IMG/VR virus record: IMGVR_UViG_3300005613_002794
Span: 1 to 56,524 of that record
DNA: 56,524 nt
Direction: 5' to 3' (one strand)
From: a virus
In this document: in pieces, positions 8,684-17,035 of the stretch
Position numbering within the stretch: the first letter of the stretch is position 1
How the letters are laid out: each line of letters opens with the position of its first letter
The notes under the pieces: generated by a model
What the model saw: only the letters and a program-made list of their open reading frames with translations
Database searches by the model: none
Told to the model about the DNA's origin: nothing
Position numbers and translations under genes: made by a program

Positions 8684-8892
8684 TGCCTATGTATCAATAC
8701 GAGTGCTCTGCTTGTGAACTCCAGTTTGAGCTGTTTGAATCTATCTCAGAGAACATCGAGAGGGGTGCTCCTCACTGTCCCAAGTGTGATCCTGAGGGCG
8801 AGAGGGGCACTACGATGTTTAAATACTTTGGTAACTGTCGTCCAGCCTTCAAGGTTAATGGAGAAGGCGCATACGATAATAGGATGAAATGA
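8683..8892 (+). CDS. FmdB-type zinc-ribbon protein
   Basis: 69 residues starting MPMYQYECSACELQFELFES and carrying a second CPKC pair near residue 31, the four-cysteine single zinc ribbon of the FmdB regulator family. The spacing between Cys pairs and the MPxYxYxC start fit well. It is probably a small nucleic-acid or protein-binding factor. It overlaps both neighbours by one to four bases. Confidence 0.7.
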   Translation: MPMYQYECSACELQFELFESISENIERGAPHCPKCDPEGERGTTMFKYFGNCRPAFKVNGEGAYDNRMK

Positions 8893-9263
8893 TGCAAGTT
8901 CCGCCGACCGCGCCGCCGATGAGGGCGGCAATCAAAGCAAGCAAGAAAAGCTCCGAGAGGTTCAAAGTTGGGGCTGCCATATCAAATAAAAATAAAGTTC
9001 TTGCTGTGGGACATAACAAACATAAAACCCACACTAAATACAGTAGTGGGCCTTTCTGTACTACTCATGCGGAGGGCGATGCGATTCGTAAAGCAGTAAA
9101 CAAGGGTGTCGATCTTCTGGGAAAGACGCTCTTTGTTTACAGGAAGAACTGCCGATTGTCGAAGCCGTGCCCTGACTGCGAAAAACTAGCCAGAGATCAC
9201 GGCATAAAGAAGGTTGTATACTCTGTTGATCCTGGTATCTTCGAAACCTTAATATTGACATGA
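8889..9263 (+). CDS. Zinc-dependent nucleoside/deoxycytidylate deaminase-like protein
   Basis: 124 residues. CTTHAEGDAI provides the HAE catalytic/zinc motif and KPCPDCEKLA the PCxxC zinc ligands of the cytidine/dCMP deaminase fold, with the expected spacing of about 35 residues. VGAAISNKNKVLAVGHN is the substrate-side strand. It is likely to deaminate a cytosine nucleotide or free base and so shape the dCTP/dUTP pool together with the MazG-like enzyme. Phage members sometimes act on other pyrimidines. Confidence 0.75.
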   Translation: MMQVPPTAPPMRAAIKASKKSSERFKVGAAISNKNKVLAVGHNKHKTHTKYSSGPFCTTHAEGDAIRKAVNKGVDLLGKTLFVYRKNCRLSKPCPDCEKLARDHGIKKVVYSVDPGIFETLILT

Positions 9264-11233
9264 CCTTTAAGTTTAATGAATGGATTGTAGATGTACTACC
9301 AACCCTTGATGCTGGGGTAACACTAGCATTGAATTCAGGCCACGTTGCTACCCTTGACGTAGGCATTGATGCACCAGAGGATCTGAGAGATCCTTATATT
9401 GAATTTGCAGGCAACATTATCAAACGTAGTGGTGTTACTCGCTTTGATAATAACTTGGACCCAACTGTAAAGAATGGGCCTCTCATTCGTTATATCTTCT
9501 CCGCAAGACATAACACTCCTGCGCTTGAGCTTGATATGTTTATCAACAATGGCACCTTGGATAACACCAAAGAGGATGAGAACAACCCCCTTACCCCACA
9601 CTTGCTGTCTAATGGTATCTTCATTACCACACCCAAGGGCTACAAGTGGGTAAGTAAAGTTGACACGGTGAAAACCCAGGAGATTCAGGTTGGAGACGAA
9701 ACTGTTACCACTGTGCTTATTGAGAAGGCTTGGTTGGCGCAGGCTAGTTTGATGTGGTTGGGTCTTTACCTTGTTCCTAATGTCCTTGAAGAGAGTATCG
9801 TCAACGACTACAGGAACAAGCTTCCATGGGCAGATAAGGTTCAGCCACAATGGCTAGGCCCCTCGAAGTCCCCAACACTAAAAAATAATCCAGTCTTTTC
9901 TGATTACTATCTCGCAAAGGTAAACTCAGACTTCGACAAGTGGGATGTAGATTTCTCACAAGCCTTTATCGAAGGCCCTGAGGAGATTGGTAGCATTCCA
10001 AACATGTTTATCCCCCAATCCCTTAGCTACCTTGTTGCTGCGAACGGGCAGATGACTGGTGGACACGGAATGGGTATTGACAGCCTTGCTCAATACTATG
10101 GTCTGCCAGCAGGTAAGCAATGGCACATGGCAGCTAACGCTTTGGTTTATTCATTGTGCCGTCCACAGCGAGGATTCTTCAACATTGATGATGACATCGC
10201 AAGCTTGGATAAAGTTCTTGCTAAGATCAAGAGTGGTGATGTAGAAGCCCCATGGGAGAGCTGGAATCTTTCACTAGGAGGAACCCACAAGATCTTCCAT
10301 AACCAACACAACCCATTTGGTTTCACTGAGCCTGAATCAGGTTGGGAAGGAATGGAAGGCGGCATTGGCAAATCAGGTAGTGTAGACCTTCAACACTTCT
10401 CCCGTGCGTTTGGTCCTGCTGTTTTCCTAGCAGAGCGTTTCGATGACGAGGTAGGCAAGGAAGCTATTCGCTGGTTTGCTTCTACCGCACGACTCGATAT
10501 CGAAGACCCAAGAGCAGCTATTGGTCAAGACGAAAAGGGTTGGTTCTCCAACCTGGGCCGTGGCTACGCTTTCGGAGCTATGATTAACGTCTACGACTGG
10601 CACTTCAATAAAACTGAGGATGCCAAGGAATGGGTAGAGTGGTTTATCGAAGCGTGTCAGACTTTCCAAACCAACGGTATGAAGGACGGCAACTCAGGAG
10701 GATCATTCTGCTGCTGGAGAACCCCACAATGGTCTGGATCAAAGGAGATCAATTGGGCTAAAGAAGTGTGGGCTGAGAAGCATAACTACGAGGGAGACCT
10801 TGATGCGCTCGATCCCATCCCAATCACTGGTTCGTACCAGGAGATGCTTATCTTTGGTGCATTAGCTCTCGCTCACTACGCTGGTATTGAGGTAAGCATG
10901 GATGCTCTAAACAAGCAACTTGGATTCCTCGCAGAAGCTACTGAGACAGGGGATAACACTCCTGCTTACAGAGTAAACTGTATCACTGGGGAGAACCTAA
11001 GCTTTGCTTACGAAAAAGGATACACGATGAGTTATTATGGATGTATCCTAAGCTTGTTGTTTGATCTTCCTGTCTCTGACGCTTGGAAAGGCGTTCACTA
11101 TGCGGAGATCTTCGGTGGAGACAAGAGCGTAGCTGAGAGGCTACACGCCCTCAATCCATATGGTAAACCACTTAACGAGCGTAACTTTGTTGGCCTAAGA
11201 GCTTTGACCGAACGAGAAGACTTCCCCTACTAA
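9260..11233 (+). CDS. Large protein of unknown function (657 aa)
   Basis: A soluble, aromatic-rich 657-residue protein with no transmembrane segment and no motif I can assign. It has a beta-rich first quarter, then several helical blocks with conserved-looking Gly/Trp/His patches (GGHGMGIDSLAQYYGLP, GWEGMEGGIGKSGS, GSFCCWRTPQWSG, GSYQEMLIFGALALAHYAG). The repeating helical blocks recall alpha/alpha-barrel carbohydrate-active enzymes, but that is only an impression. It overlaps the deaminase by four bases and ends 50 bases before the recombinase promoter. It could be a virion protein or an enzyme. Confidence 0.6.
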   Translation: MTFKFNEWIVDVLPTLDAGVTLALNSGHVATLDVGIDAPEDLRDPYIEFAGNIIKRSGVTRFDNNLDPTVKNGPLIRYIFSARHNTPALELDMFINNGTLDNTKEDENNPLTPHLLSNGIFITTPKGYKWVSKVDTVKTQEIQVGDETVTTVLIEKAWLAQASLMWLGLYLVPNVLEESIVNDYRNKLPWADKVQPQWLGPSKSPTLKNNPVFSDYYLAKVNSDFDKWDVDFSQAFIEGPEEIGSIPNMFIPQSLSYLVAANGQMTGGHGMGIDSLAQYYGLPAGKQWHMAANALVYSLCRPQRGFFNIDDDIASLDKVLAKIKSGDVEAPWESWNLSLGGTHKIFHNQHNPFGFTEPESGWEGMEGGIGKSGSVDLQHFSRAFGPAVFLAERFDDEVGKEAIRWFASTARLDIEDPRAAIGQDEKGWFSNLGRGYAFGAMINVYDWHFNKTEDAKEWVEWFIEACQTFQTNGMKDGNSGGSFCCWRTPQWSGSKEINWAKEVWAEKHNYEGDLDALDPIPITGSYQEMLIFGALALAHYAGIEVSMDALNKQLGFLAEATETGDNTPAYRVNCITGENLSFAYEKGYTMSYYGCILSLLFDLPVSDAWKGVHYAEIFGGDKSVAERLHALNPYGKPLNERNFVGLRALTEREDFPY

Positions 11234-11252
11234 AAAAGAAAGAATAGCAGGG

Positions 11253-11278
11253 ACCAAAAAGTCAAACGTTTCTATAAT
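11253..11278 (+). promoter_or_regulatory. Promoter-like element with ACCAAAAAGTCAAA box before recombinase gene
   Basis: A perfect TATAAT (11273-11278) sits five bases before the recombinase ATG, with no Shine-Dalgarno between. In place of a normal -35, the 14-mer ACCAAAAAGTCAAA (11253-11266) ends six bases upstream of the -10. The same 14-mer occurs four times at 30145-30420. This could be a middle-type promoter read with a phage activator, giving a leaderless mRNA. Confidence 0.5.
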
Positions 11279-11283
11279 AAGGC

Positions 11284-12264
11284 ATGGATAATGCAGTATT
11301 AAACAGACTTAAGAACGCAGGACTACTCTCGGAACAGACTCCTGATATGGGATTTGTTTCGACGGGTAGCTTTGCTCTTAACAAGGTTATTTCTGGTGAC
11401 TACACCAAAGGCATCCCCATTGGAATGATTACTCAGTTCCATGGTGAAGCTTCGACTGCGAAGACAGTTTTCGCCACGCACATTCTTAAAGAGGCGCAAA
11501 AAAAAGGTTTTTACACCATGCTTGTTGACTCAGAGAATGCGTACAATTCTGAATTTGCAACTAGCTTGGGTCTTGACCCAAAAAAGCTTATTTATGCAGC
11601 ACCCGAAACGCTTGAAGATTGTTTTCAGGTTATTGAAGACACAATCTTAGCTATTCGAGAAACCGATAAAGAAACACCCATTGTTGTGGCTTATGATTCG
11701 ATTGCTGTTTCACCTTCCAAAGCGGAATATGAAGCAGAAAACTACGAAGGCAACAACATGCAAGGTGCAGTAAGAGCTAAATCAACTGGAGCTTGTTTGA
11801 GAAAGATAAATCCACTCATGCGAAAGCATCGGGTTGCTTTAGTAGTTGTCAACCAAATTAGAAACAAGGTCGGAATCGTTTACGGCAGCAACGAGACTGC
11901 CGCAGCAGGAGGTAAGGCTTTAGATTACTATCTAGGTGTCAATATAAAGACTATCTCGAATAAAACTAGCGATCTTTTGAAAGACGATAACAAACGGGTA
12001 ATGGGTATTCAAGGAAGACTACGCAACACAAAGAATAAGGTTTCCATACCTTTCCGAGAGACCACCTTCAAACTAATGTTTGATGAAGGTCTAGATCCTT
12101 TTGACGGGGTTTTGGATTATCTAATGGAGGATGGTCTTGTTACTCGATCTGGGGCATGGTATACCATAGTCTCCAATAATGAGAAGTTTCAAAGAAAAGA
12201 GCTAGAAAATATTCAGACTGACCCAAAATTTGAAGAAATACGCAACCTTCTTGGGTTGGGGTGA
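11284..12264 (+). CDS. RecA/UvsX-like recombinase
   Basis: 326 residues. The ATPase core is clear: FHGEASTAKTVFATHIL stands at the Walker A (with Ala where the usual Gly of GKT sits), FYTMLVDSENAYN follows, IVVAYDSIAV is Walker B, VALVVVNQIRNKVG is the L1-adjacent strand and ETAAAGGKALDYYLGV fits loop 2. It should coat single-stranded DNA and drive strand exchange for phage recombination-dependent replication, together with the UvsW-like helicase at 48.7-50 kb. The altered Walker A is odd but UvsX-type proteins vary here. The stop overlaps the frame of the following HNH gene. Confidence 0.85.
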   Translation: MDNAVLNRLKNAGLLSEQTPDMGFVSTGSFALNKVISGDYTKGIPIGMITQFHGEASTAKTVFATHILKEAQKKGFYTMLVDSENAYNSEFATSLGLDPKKLIYAAPETLEDCFQVIEDTILAIRETDKETPIVVAYDSIAVSPSKAEYEAENYEGNNMQGAVRAKSTGACLRKINPLMRKHRVALVVVNQIRNKVGIVYGSNETAAAGGKALDYYLGVNIKTISNKTSDLLKDDNKRVMGIQGRLRNTKNKVSIPFRETTFKLMFDEGLDPFDGVLDYLMEDGLVTRSGAWYTIVSNNEKFQRKELENIQTDPKFEEIRNLLGLG

Positions 12265-12275
12265 CTATATATGGT

Positions 12276-12752
12276 ATGAAAAATATCCCAACTCATATCA
12301 AATGTGGTAAATGCTTAGAAGTAAAAAGCTCTGATGAGTTTCATAACAATGCTTACAGGCATAATGGTAAAGCATATGCCTGTAAGCATTGTGACAACGA
12401 AAGAAAAAAGGCATACGCCAAAACCGAGAAGGGTAAAGAAGGAACTCGGCGTAGGTCCAAAAGGCATCGGGAAAAGAATCCTGATTCCTGCCGTGAGGCT
12501 ACACTAAAAAACAAGGCCAAAAAGAGGGCTTTGATACATGAAAAGAAATCTGGTGGTTGTATAGTGTGTGGGTACAATCGCTGTCCAGAAGCCTTAGATT
12601 TGCATCACCTCGATGAATCAACCAAAGAGGGGACTCTGGCTGACATGCTCCACGCATCGGGTATAAAGAGACTTGAAGAAGAAATCAAAAAGTGCGTTGT
12701 TCTCTGCGCCAATTGCCACAGAGAGCACCATGCAGGGCTCTTGGACCTGTGA
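12276..12752 (+). CDS. Free-standing HNH homing endonuclease
   Basis: 158 residues from ATG 12276. An N-terminal zinc-finger-like region (CGKC...CKHC), a basic middle, then the HNH module: CIVCGYNRCPEALDLHHLDEST and CVVLCANCHREHH, with two zinc-binding Cys pairs and the catalytic His pair. It directly follows the recombinase gene, a usual target for homing. It is a paralogue of the HNH gene at 17125-17445, sharing the LxHHLDESTK core. Expected to cut DNA and spread its own gene. Confidence 0.85.
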   Translation: MKNIPTHIKCGKCLEVKSSDEFHNNAYRHNGKAYACKHCDNERKKAYAKTEKGKEGTRRRSKRHREKNPDSCREATLKNKAKKRALIHEKKSGGCIVCGYNRCPEALDLHHLDESTKEGTLADMLHASGIKRLEEEIKKCVVLCANCHREHHAGLLDL

Positions 12753-12778
12753 CTTCGCAAATTTTTTGGACTTTCTCC

Positions 12779-12807
12779 TTGCAAGTAATCAGCGAACAGG
12801 GTATAAT
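12779..12807 (+). promoter_or_regulatory. Sigma-70 promoter for the DUF932 gene
   Basis: TTGCAA (12779-12784), a 17-base spacer and TATAAT (12802-12807). A GGAGGT Shine-Dalgarno lies at about 12820-12825 before ATG 12834, so this mRNA has a normal leader, unlike the minus-strand array. Confidence 0.7.
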
Positions 12808-12833
12808 AGGGCGACCGATGGAGGTAGTACGAC

Positions 12834-13721
12834 ATGGATGACAAGTTTTACGAAGAGTTGAGCCAACTCATTAATGGTGCGTTTGACGCTACCTTCGGTC
12901 GAACATCTACCCCTAACAAAGAGGAAAAACCAATGGTTACTATCAAGAACGAAGAACTTATCCGCCAGTACGCTCCCGCTGCTTTCGCAGAGGCTCCTGA
13001 AGAGGGTCGAGTGTCTGATCGTTACACTTTCCTTCCTACCACGGAGATCCTTTCCATCCTACAGGATGAGGGTTGGACCGCATGGAAGGCCCAGCAGGTT
13101 CAAGCTCGCAAGTGGAGCAAGGACCACGCCAAGCACATTATCCGTCTTCGCCACGAAGACATGAACATGGATAGATTTGGTGTCGGTGACAGCTTCCCTG
13201 AGATGCTGCTTATCAATGCTCACAACGGTCTCGGGGGCTACACTCTTCAAGGTGGAATCTACCGTATGATTTGCTCGAACGGAATGGTGATCTCTGAAGA
13301 GGACTTTGGTAAGATTCACATTCGCCACATCGGCTTTGAGCCTGAGCAGGTTCAGGAAGCTTCTCGCCAGCTTATCATGAACTCGTCCCGAATTGCGGAC
13401 AAGATCGGTAGCTGGCAGGAGACCACGCTTTCTGACCGTAGCCGACAGGACTTCTTTGCTGACGCTGCTCGCCTTCGGTGGGATAACCCTGATGACGGAC
13501 TGATTCGTGATGTCGCTACCCCTCGCCGTGAGGCTGATAAGGGTAACGACCTCTGGCGTGTTTTTAATGTTAGTCAAGAAAACCTTCTGCGAGGAGGCTT
13601 CCGTAATGGATCGACTAACCGAATGGTGCGTCCTATCACTAACATTCAAAAAGATGTCAATTTGAACCAAAAACTGTGGGAGCTTGCCTCTACATACAGT
13701 GAGGGCATTGCTCTCAACTAA
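12834..13721 (+). CDS. DUF932 family protein
   Basis: 295 residues. The pattern RYTFLPTTEILSILQDEGW, LRHEDMNMDRFG, FPEMLLINAHNGLGGYTLQ and YRMICSNGMV is the core of DUF932, a family common on plasmids and phages whose function is unknown. The gene has its own consensus promoter, a good Shine-Dalgarno and a strong terminator, so it is a single-gene transcription unit and probably highly expressed. Codon choice is GC-leaning compared with neighbours. The first 33 residues precede the conserved domain. Confidence 0.8.
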   Translation: MDDKFYEELSQLINGAFDATFGRTSTPNKEEKPMVTIKNEELIRQYAPAAFAEAPEEGRVSDRYTFLPTTEILSILQDEGWTAWKAQQVQARKWSKDHAKHIIRLRHEDMNMDRFGVGDSFPEMLLINAHNGLGGYTLQGGIYRMICSNGMVISEEDFGKIHIRHIGFEPEQVQEASRQLIMNSSRIADKIGSWQETTLSDRSRQDFFADAARLRWDNPDDGLIRDVATPRREADKGNDLWRVFNVSQENLLRGGFRNGSTNRMVRPITNIQKDVNLNQKLWELASTYSEGIALN

Positions 13722-13727
13722 TTCCTT

Positions 13728-13768
13728 GAGGGAGGGGTGTTTCCCCCGTCCACTCCTCCCTCGTTTTA
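13728..13768 (+). terminator. Rho-independent terminator after DUF932 gene
   Basis: A 12-bp GC-rich stem (13728-13739 with 13751-13762, one G-U pair) is followed by GTTTTATT. It closes the DUF932 unit seven bases after the stop. Confidence 0.8.
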
Positions 13769-13773
13769 TTATT

Positions 13774-14124
13774 ATGTTAGAAGACGATTACAGAGAACCT
13801 TTGATGATTGACGAGTGCGGCTTGTACATTACAATCGCACAGATGGGATTCTTCCTCAACAGGAAAAACGGTGAGAGCTTGATGAATGCCGCTTCACCTG
13901 AATTCTTAAAGTATTACAATAACTGTTGTTTATACAATCTTGTGTATGATATGATGGAGGAAGATCCCAAATGTGGTAAGATGTATTGGGACACTAAAAC
14001 TGAGTCTGTTGCGATTGCTTTTCCTATGAACGGAAAGATTGCTAAGGCTCTAGCAACTGTATCTCTTCACCTAGCAGAAATAGAGGATGAAGAGGATAGT
14101 GACGAATTTGATTCTTTTGATTGA
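13774..14124 (+). CDS. Conserved-looking phage protein of unknown function
   Basis: 116 residues from ATG 13774; the longer upstream reading would run through the terminator and is rejected. The protein is acidic with a strongly acidic tail (EIEDEEDSDEFDSFD). LYITIAQMGFFLNRKNGESLMN and CCLYNLVYDMMEEDP suggest a small alpha/beta fold. No family recognised. The following gene starts two bases downstream. Confidence 0.6.
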   Translation: MLEDDYREPLMIDECGLYITIAQMGFFLNRKNGESLMNAASPEFLKYYNNCCLYNLVYDMMEEDPKCGKMYWDTKTESVAIAFPMNGKIAKALATVSLHLAEIEDEEDSDEFDSFD

Positions 14125-14125
14125 T

Positions 14126-14326
14126 ATGGGAAGAACATTCCGAAGAGATGATGATCATAACTTTGGTCGTACCAAAAAAAAGAACTTGCGTGCCAAGAAA
14201 AATAAACCTGGCAAAGTGAAGAAGAGTTTTACGGATAGGAACTATAATGAGCTAGAGAGCTATGAAGACCGTTATGATGACGGTGGCTTTGAAAAGTTCA
14301 CTTATGGAAAACGTAAAGGTAAATAA
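14126..14326 (+). CDS. Small basic protein of unknown function
   Basis: 66 residues from ATG 14126 (MGRTFRRDDDHNFGRTKKKN). It is Lys/Arg-rich in the first half and Tyr/Asp-rich in the second, which suggests nucleic-acid binding or a disordered adaptor. It overlaps the start of the oxygenase gene. Confidence 0.5.
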   Translation: MGRTFRRDDDHNFGRTKKKNLRAKKNKPGKVKKSFTDRNYNELESYEDRYDDGGFEKFTYGKRKGK

Positions 14327-14903
14327 CCCAGAACCAACGTATATCACCGCAAAGGATGTTCTTACGCCAGAGTGTGCTAAGACACTGATGCAACTTGTTG
14401 ATGAACGGGGGAAGCGGTCTGAGTGGTCCTACAATCCTTGGTGCGTAGAATTCCAGATCGCTAACCCATTCTCACAAGTTAGATCAAAGAATGACGAGAA
14501 GATCATCTCCGTCCTGCCTGAGTTGTTTGGCATTGGAGAGAGCTTCTTGCGCCATATAAACTGGAACTTCCACAATAATGTTTGTGAGTTAGTTACAGGG
14601 CATCATGGTTTTTGGGTATTGCGGTATGATGAGGATGGATTCTTCGATCTACATTGTGATTGGGATTCTGGTCCAAACGGTATTCGTCCACCTATCGTAG
14701 CCACAGTGGCTATCCTACTAAACGACGACTTCGAAGGTGGCAAGACGGTGTTGTTTGACTCCACAAGTACACCGACTATGATAGAGCAACAGGAGCCGTT
14801 GTCTGCGCTCGTATGGGACGGGTTTACACAGCATAAAGTAGAAACTGTGATATCGGGCAGCAGATACGCTCTTGTTATACATTACACAGGAACAATCAAA
14901 TGA
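14304..14903 (+). CDS. 2-oxoglutarate/Fe(II)-dependent oxygenase (prolyl-hydroxylase-like)
   Basis: About 199 residues from ATG 14304 (MENVKVNN); ATG 14262 is an alternative. FFDLHCDWD supplies the HxD iron ligands, TQHKVETVISGSRYALVIHY the distal His and the 2-oxoglutarate-binding Arg, in the order seen in double-stranded beta-helix dioxygenases. VAILLNDDFEGGKTVLF is the conserved core strand of the P4H-like group. The substrate may be a protein side chain or nucleobase. Two more 2OG-type enzymes occur at 20005-20466 and 48112-48702. Confidence 0.75.
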   Translation: MENVKVNNPEPTYITAKDVLTPECAKTLMQLVDERGKRSEWSYNPWCVEFQIANPFSQVRSKNDEKIISVLPELFGIGESFLRHINWNFHNNVCELVTGHHGFWVLRYDEDGFFDLHCDWDSGPNGIRPPIVATVAILLNDDFEGGKTVLFDSTSTPTMIEQQEPLSALVWDGFTQHKVETVISGSRYALVIHYTGTIK

Positions 14904-15151
14904 AGTGGATTTGGAAAGACAAAGTATCACAAGAGAAAACCAAACTTGATTTCTCTGCCAAGAACAGACGCAAAGATGTAGTCACCAGGACCATCAAGGT
15001 TCACCTTGAACTTAAGATGGAGTACCCTGAGAGCATGGACATCGTGCAAGCAATTCGTGATACCAAAACATCATTCGATCTACCTCTGGGAATTGATATG
15101 AAAGATGCTCACCTTTCTAACATCGAAATCCTTGGAGTCGAAGATGTTTGA
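14900..15151 (+). CDS. Protein of unknown function (83 aa)
   Basis: 83 residues, overlapping the oxygenase stop by four bases (ATGA). The first half is basic (KDKVSQEKTKLDFSAKNRRKD), the second an alpha/beta segment with the acidic end EILGVEDV. No family recognised. Confidence 0.55.
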   Translation: MKWIWKDKVSQEKTKLDFSAKNRRKDVVTRTIKVHLELKMEYPESMDIVQAIRDTKTSFDLPLGIDMKDAHLSNIEILGVEDV

Positions 15152-15302
15152 TGATTACGATGTTTTGCCCTGGAAACCCTTTGGATTAGAACTTACCTAT
15201 GGGGAGTGGGATGAACTTGTTACATGGTATGTGCAAAAAAAGATCTCTGAGATACTAGATACTAAGGAGGACCAGGACAATGCCATCGAACTACATCCCT
15301 AA
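15144..15302 (+). CDS. Small protein of unknown function (52 aa)
   Basis: 52 residues from ATG 15144 (MFDDYDVLPWKPFGLE), overlapping the upstream gene by eight bases. It is acidic and rich in Trp and Tyr. The longer upstream start would overlap far into the previous gene and is not preferred. No family recognised. Confidence 0.45.
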   Translation: MFDDYDVLPWKPFGLELTYGEWDELVTWYVQKKISEILDTKEDQDNAIELHP

Positions 15303-15618
15303 AAACTCCTTACTCGGCCCCACACGGGTGCAGAGGATTGCTAAAAAGCTGATTGATGAGGCTGGAGAGGATCGCAAATTAGCTCTCGAAGCCCATAGAT
15401 TTTTCAGAAACATGGTTGATGAGAACCCACAAGACTCAACTGCTAAGAGTCTTATGGTTGATTCATTGAAGGTTGCCCAGGCATCTAAAAACAATGTAAT
15501 CAAAATCCTCAACCTTGTCGTTAAAATGGAAGAGACCAAAGATGAGAATATCACTAAGGCTTCCAAAGGATCCGAAAACTCTGTATTCAGCGAATTAGAC
15601 AATCTACTAAATGAGTAA
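15280..15618 (+). CDS. Helical protein, possible terminase small subunit
   Basis: 112 residues with a perfect AGGAGG Shine-Dalgarno eight bases upstream. Almost entirely alpha-helical by composition: VQRIAKKLIDEAGEDRKLAL, FFRNMVDENPQDSTAKSL, LKVAQASKNNVIKILNLVVK. The pattern resembles small helical DNA-packaging subunits of T4-like phages, but there is no diagnostic motif and the large subunit lies 24 kb away, so this is a guess. It overlaps the AAA+ gene by eight bases. Confidence 0.5.
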   Translation: MPSNYIPKNSLLGPTRVQRIAKKLIDEAGEDRKLALEAHRFFRNMVDENPQDSTAKSLMVDSLKVAQASKNNVIKILNLVVKMEETKDENITKASKGSENSVFSELDNLLNE

Positions 15619-16954
15619 CCGTAAAACCTATCGTGTTGTTTGCCCAGAACTGAACGCAGTTCTTTACGTTAAAGGCTATTCCGTTGAGGAAGAGCACAAA
15701 CTGTACACTTCACTCCGTAAGAAGATTCAAGATTCTGAAACTCCTATCAAGATTGATGAGTACAAAACTTTTATTGTTCGTAAGTTCATCGCTGACGTAG
15801 ATGGATTCTTTAACCTGTTCCCTGACGATGATGTCGAGGAAATGATTGAAGGTGTGGATGCAGCTTACGAAGCCATTGTTACGTTGTATCCCCCATTCTC
15901 TCTAGACTTTATTTGTACTGATCTTAATAGCGAAACCTTCTTCTCTGGAATCGAGAAGAGGATGCTCAACAAGCTCAGGGAGCAGATCACTGGGAAGCAG
16001 CAGAAGGTCGCCACTGAGGGCTCTGTGGCTCTCTCCTCGCTTGAGGAGCTACAACAGCTTGAAGAGCACTTCGGGGAGAACATCGTGGGACAGAAGGACG
16101 CTATACGCGCTCTCATGCGTTCGCTCAAGCTGATGGCTTCGGGTCTCGCTAACCACTCGTCGTTCTTATTCGTCGGGCCAACTGGTGTAGGCAAGACCCA
16201 AATTGCTAAACTGCTTGGTGATAAGTTCAGTGGTAATTTCTACAAGGTAAACTGTGCCGAGTATGCTGGAGGCCATGAGTACGCAAAGCTAATCGGTTCC
16301 CCTCCAGGATATGTTGGGCACTCTGAGAAGTCTTTGCTGGCTGAGAAAGCAGAGCAGTCTAACGCTTGGGTGTTCTTGTTTGACGAGATCGAGAAAGCAC
16401 ACCACAAGCTGTACGATTTCCTGTTGAGTCTATTGGATGATGGCACTTGTACGGATAACATGGGTCAGGTTCTAGACTTCACGCAGTCGATCTTTATCTT
16501 TACTTCTAACCAGGGAGTGGGTGAGATTAAGCGTGATTCCGTGGGCTTTAACCCTGGTCAGGATGAGGTAGAAGAGAAGGTAACTGATAGTGTAATTCGT
16601 AATTCCGTCAAGCGTCACTTTAGTCCTGAGTTCTTGAACAGGATTGATGAGGTTGTTGTGTTCAAATCTTTGACCCGCAACGACGTTAGGAAGATTGCCG
16701 AAATACAACTGGATGAGCTACCTATCAAAGCTACGAAGTCCTTGGTTGATTTTGTTGCCGAGAAAGGATACTCACAGGAGTATGGAGCCAGGAACATTCA
16801 AAGGTTCATCAAGAATAATGTTTCTGATAAGATAGCCGACGCCATCTTGCGTCGTTTGGTGCCCAAGAAGGACGGTGAGTATTACACACCTAGAGTTGTA
16901 GAGGGGCAAGTGAAGATCGTTGACACCAAAAAATTTAACGTGTCTTCGACTTGA
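15611..16954 (+). CDS. Clp/Hsp100-type AAA+ ATPase with a phage-specific N-domain
   Basis: 447 residues. Residues 1-140 form an unassigned domain (VVCPELNAVLYVKGYSVEEE; YPPFSLDFIC) in place of the usual Clp N-domain and first AAA module. From about 160 the sequence is a class I Clp second AAA module: GENIVGQKDAI, Walker A GPTGVGKTQ, SPPGYVGH pore loop, Walker B VFLFDEIEKA, SILDDGTC-like LLSLLDDGTCTDN, sensor TSNQGVG, arginine finger PEFLNRIDEVVVF, and sensor 2 YGARNIQRFI. It should unfold proteins; no ClpP-like gene is seen here. The N-domain may recruit a phage substrate or direct the host protease. Confidence 0.85.
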   Translation: MSNRKTYRVVCPELNAVLYVKGYSVEEEHKLYTSLRKKIQDSETPIKIDEYKTFIVRKFIADVDGFFNLFPDDDVEEMIEGVDAAYEAIVTLYPPFSLDFICTDLNSETFFSGIEKRMLNKLREQITGKQQKVATEGSVALSSLEELQQLEEHFGENIVGQKDAIRALMRSLKLMASGLANHSSFLFVGPTGVGKTQIAKLLGDKFSGNFYKVNCAEYAGGHEYAKLIGSPPGYVGHSEKSLLAEKAEQSNAWVFLFDEIEKAHHKLYDFLLSLLDDGTCTDNMGQVLDFTQSIFIFTSNQGVGEIKRDSVGFNPGQDEVEEKVTDSVIRNSVKRHFSPEFLNRIDEVVVFKSLTRNDVRKIAEIQLDELPIKATKSLVDFVAEKGYSQEYGARNIQRFIKNNVSDKIADAILRRLVPKKDGEYYTPRVVEGQVKIVDTKKFNVSST

Positions 16955-16978
16955 GAACTGAGCAGGCAAGGCTATAAT
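16951..16978 (+). promoter_or_regulatory. Sigma-70 promoter for tRNA-like RNA
   Basis: TTGAGA (16951-16956), 16-base spacer and perfect TATAAT (16973-16978). It overlaps the end of the AAA+ gene and points at the tRNA-like RNA; transcription should start near 16985, leaving about 50 bases of leader to be trimmed. Confidence 0.65.
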
Positions 16979-17035
16979 GAGTAGGTTAGATGAGCCTGAG
17001 GTAACGACGGCCGACAGACGCAACTGCCTGAATAT

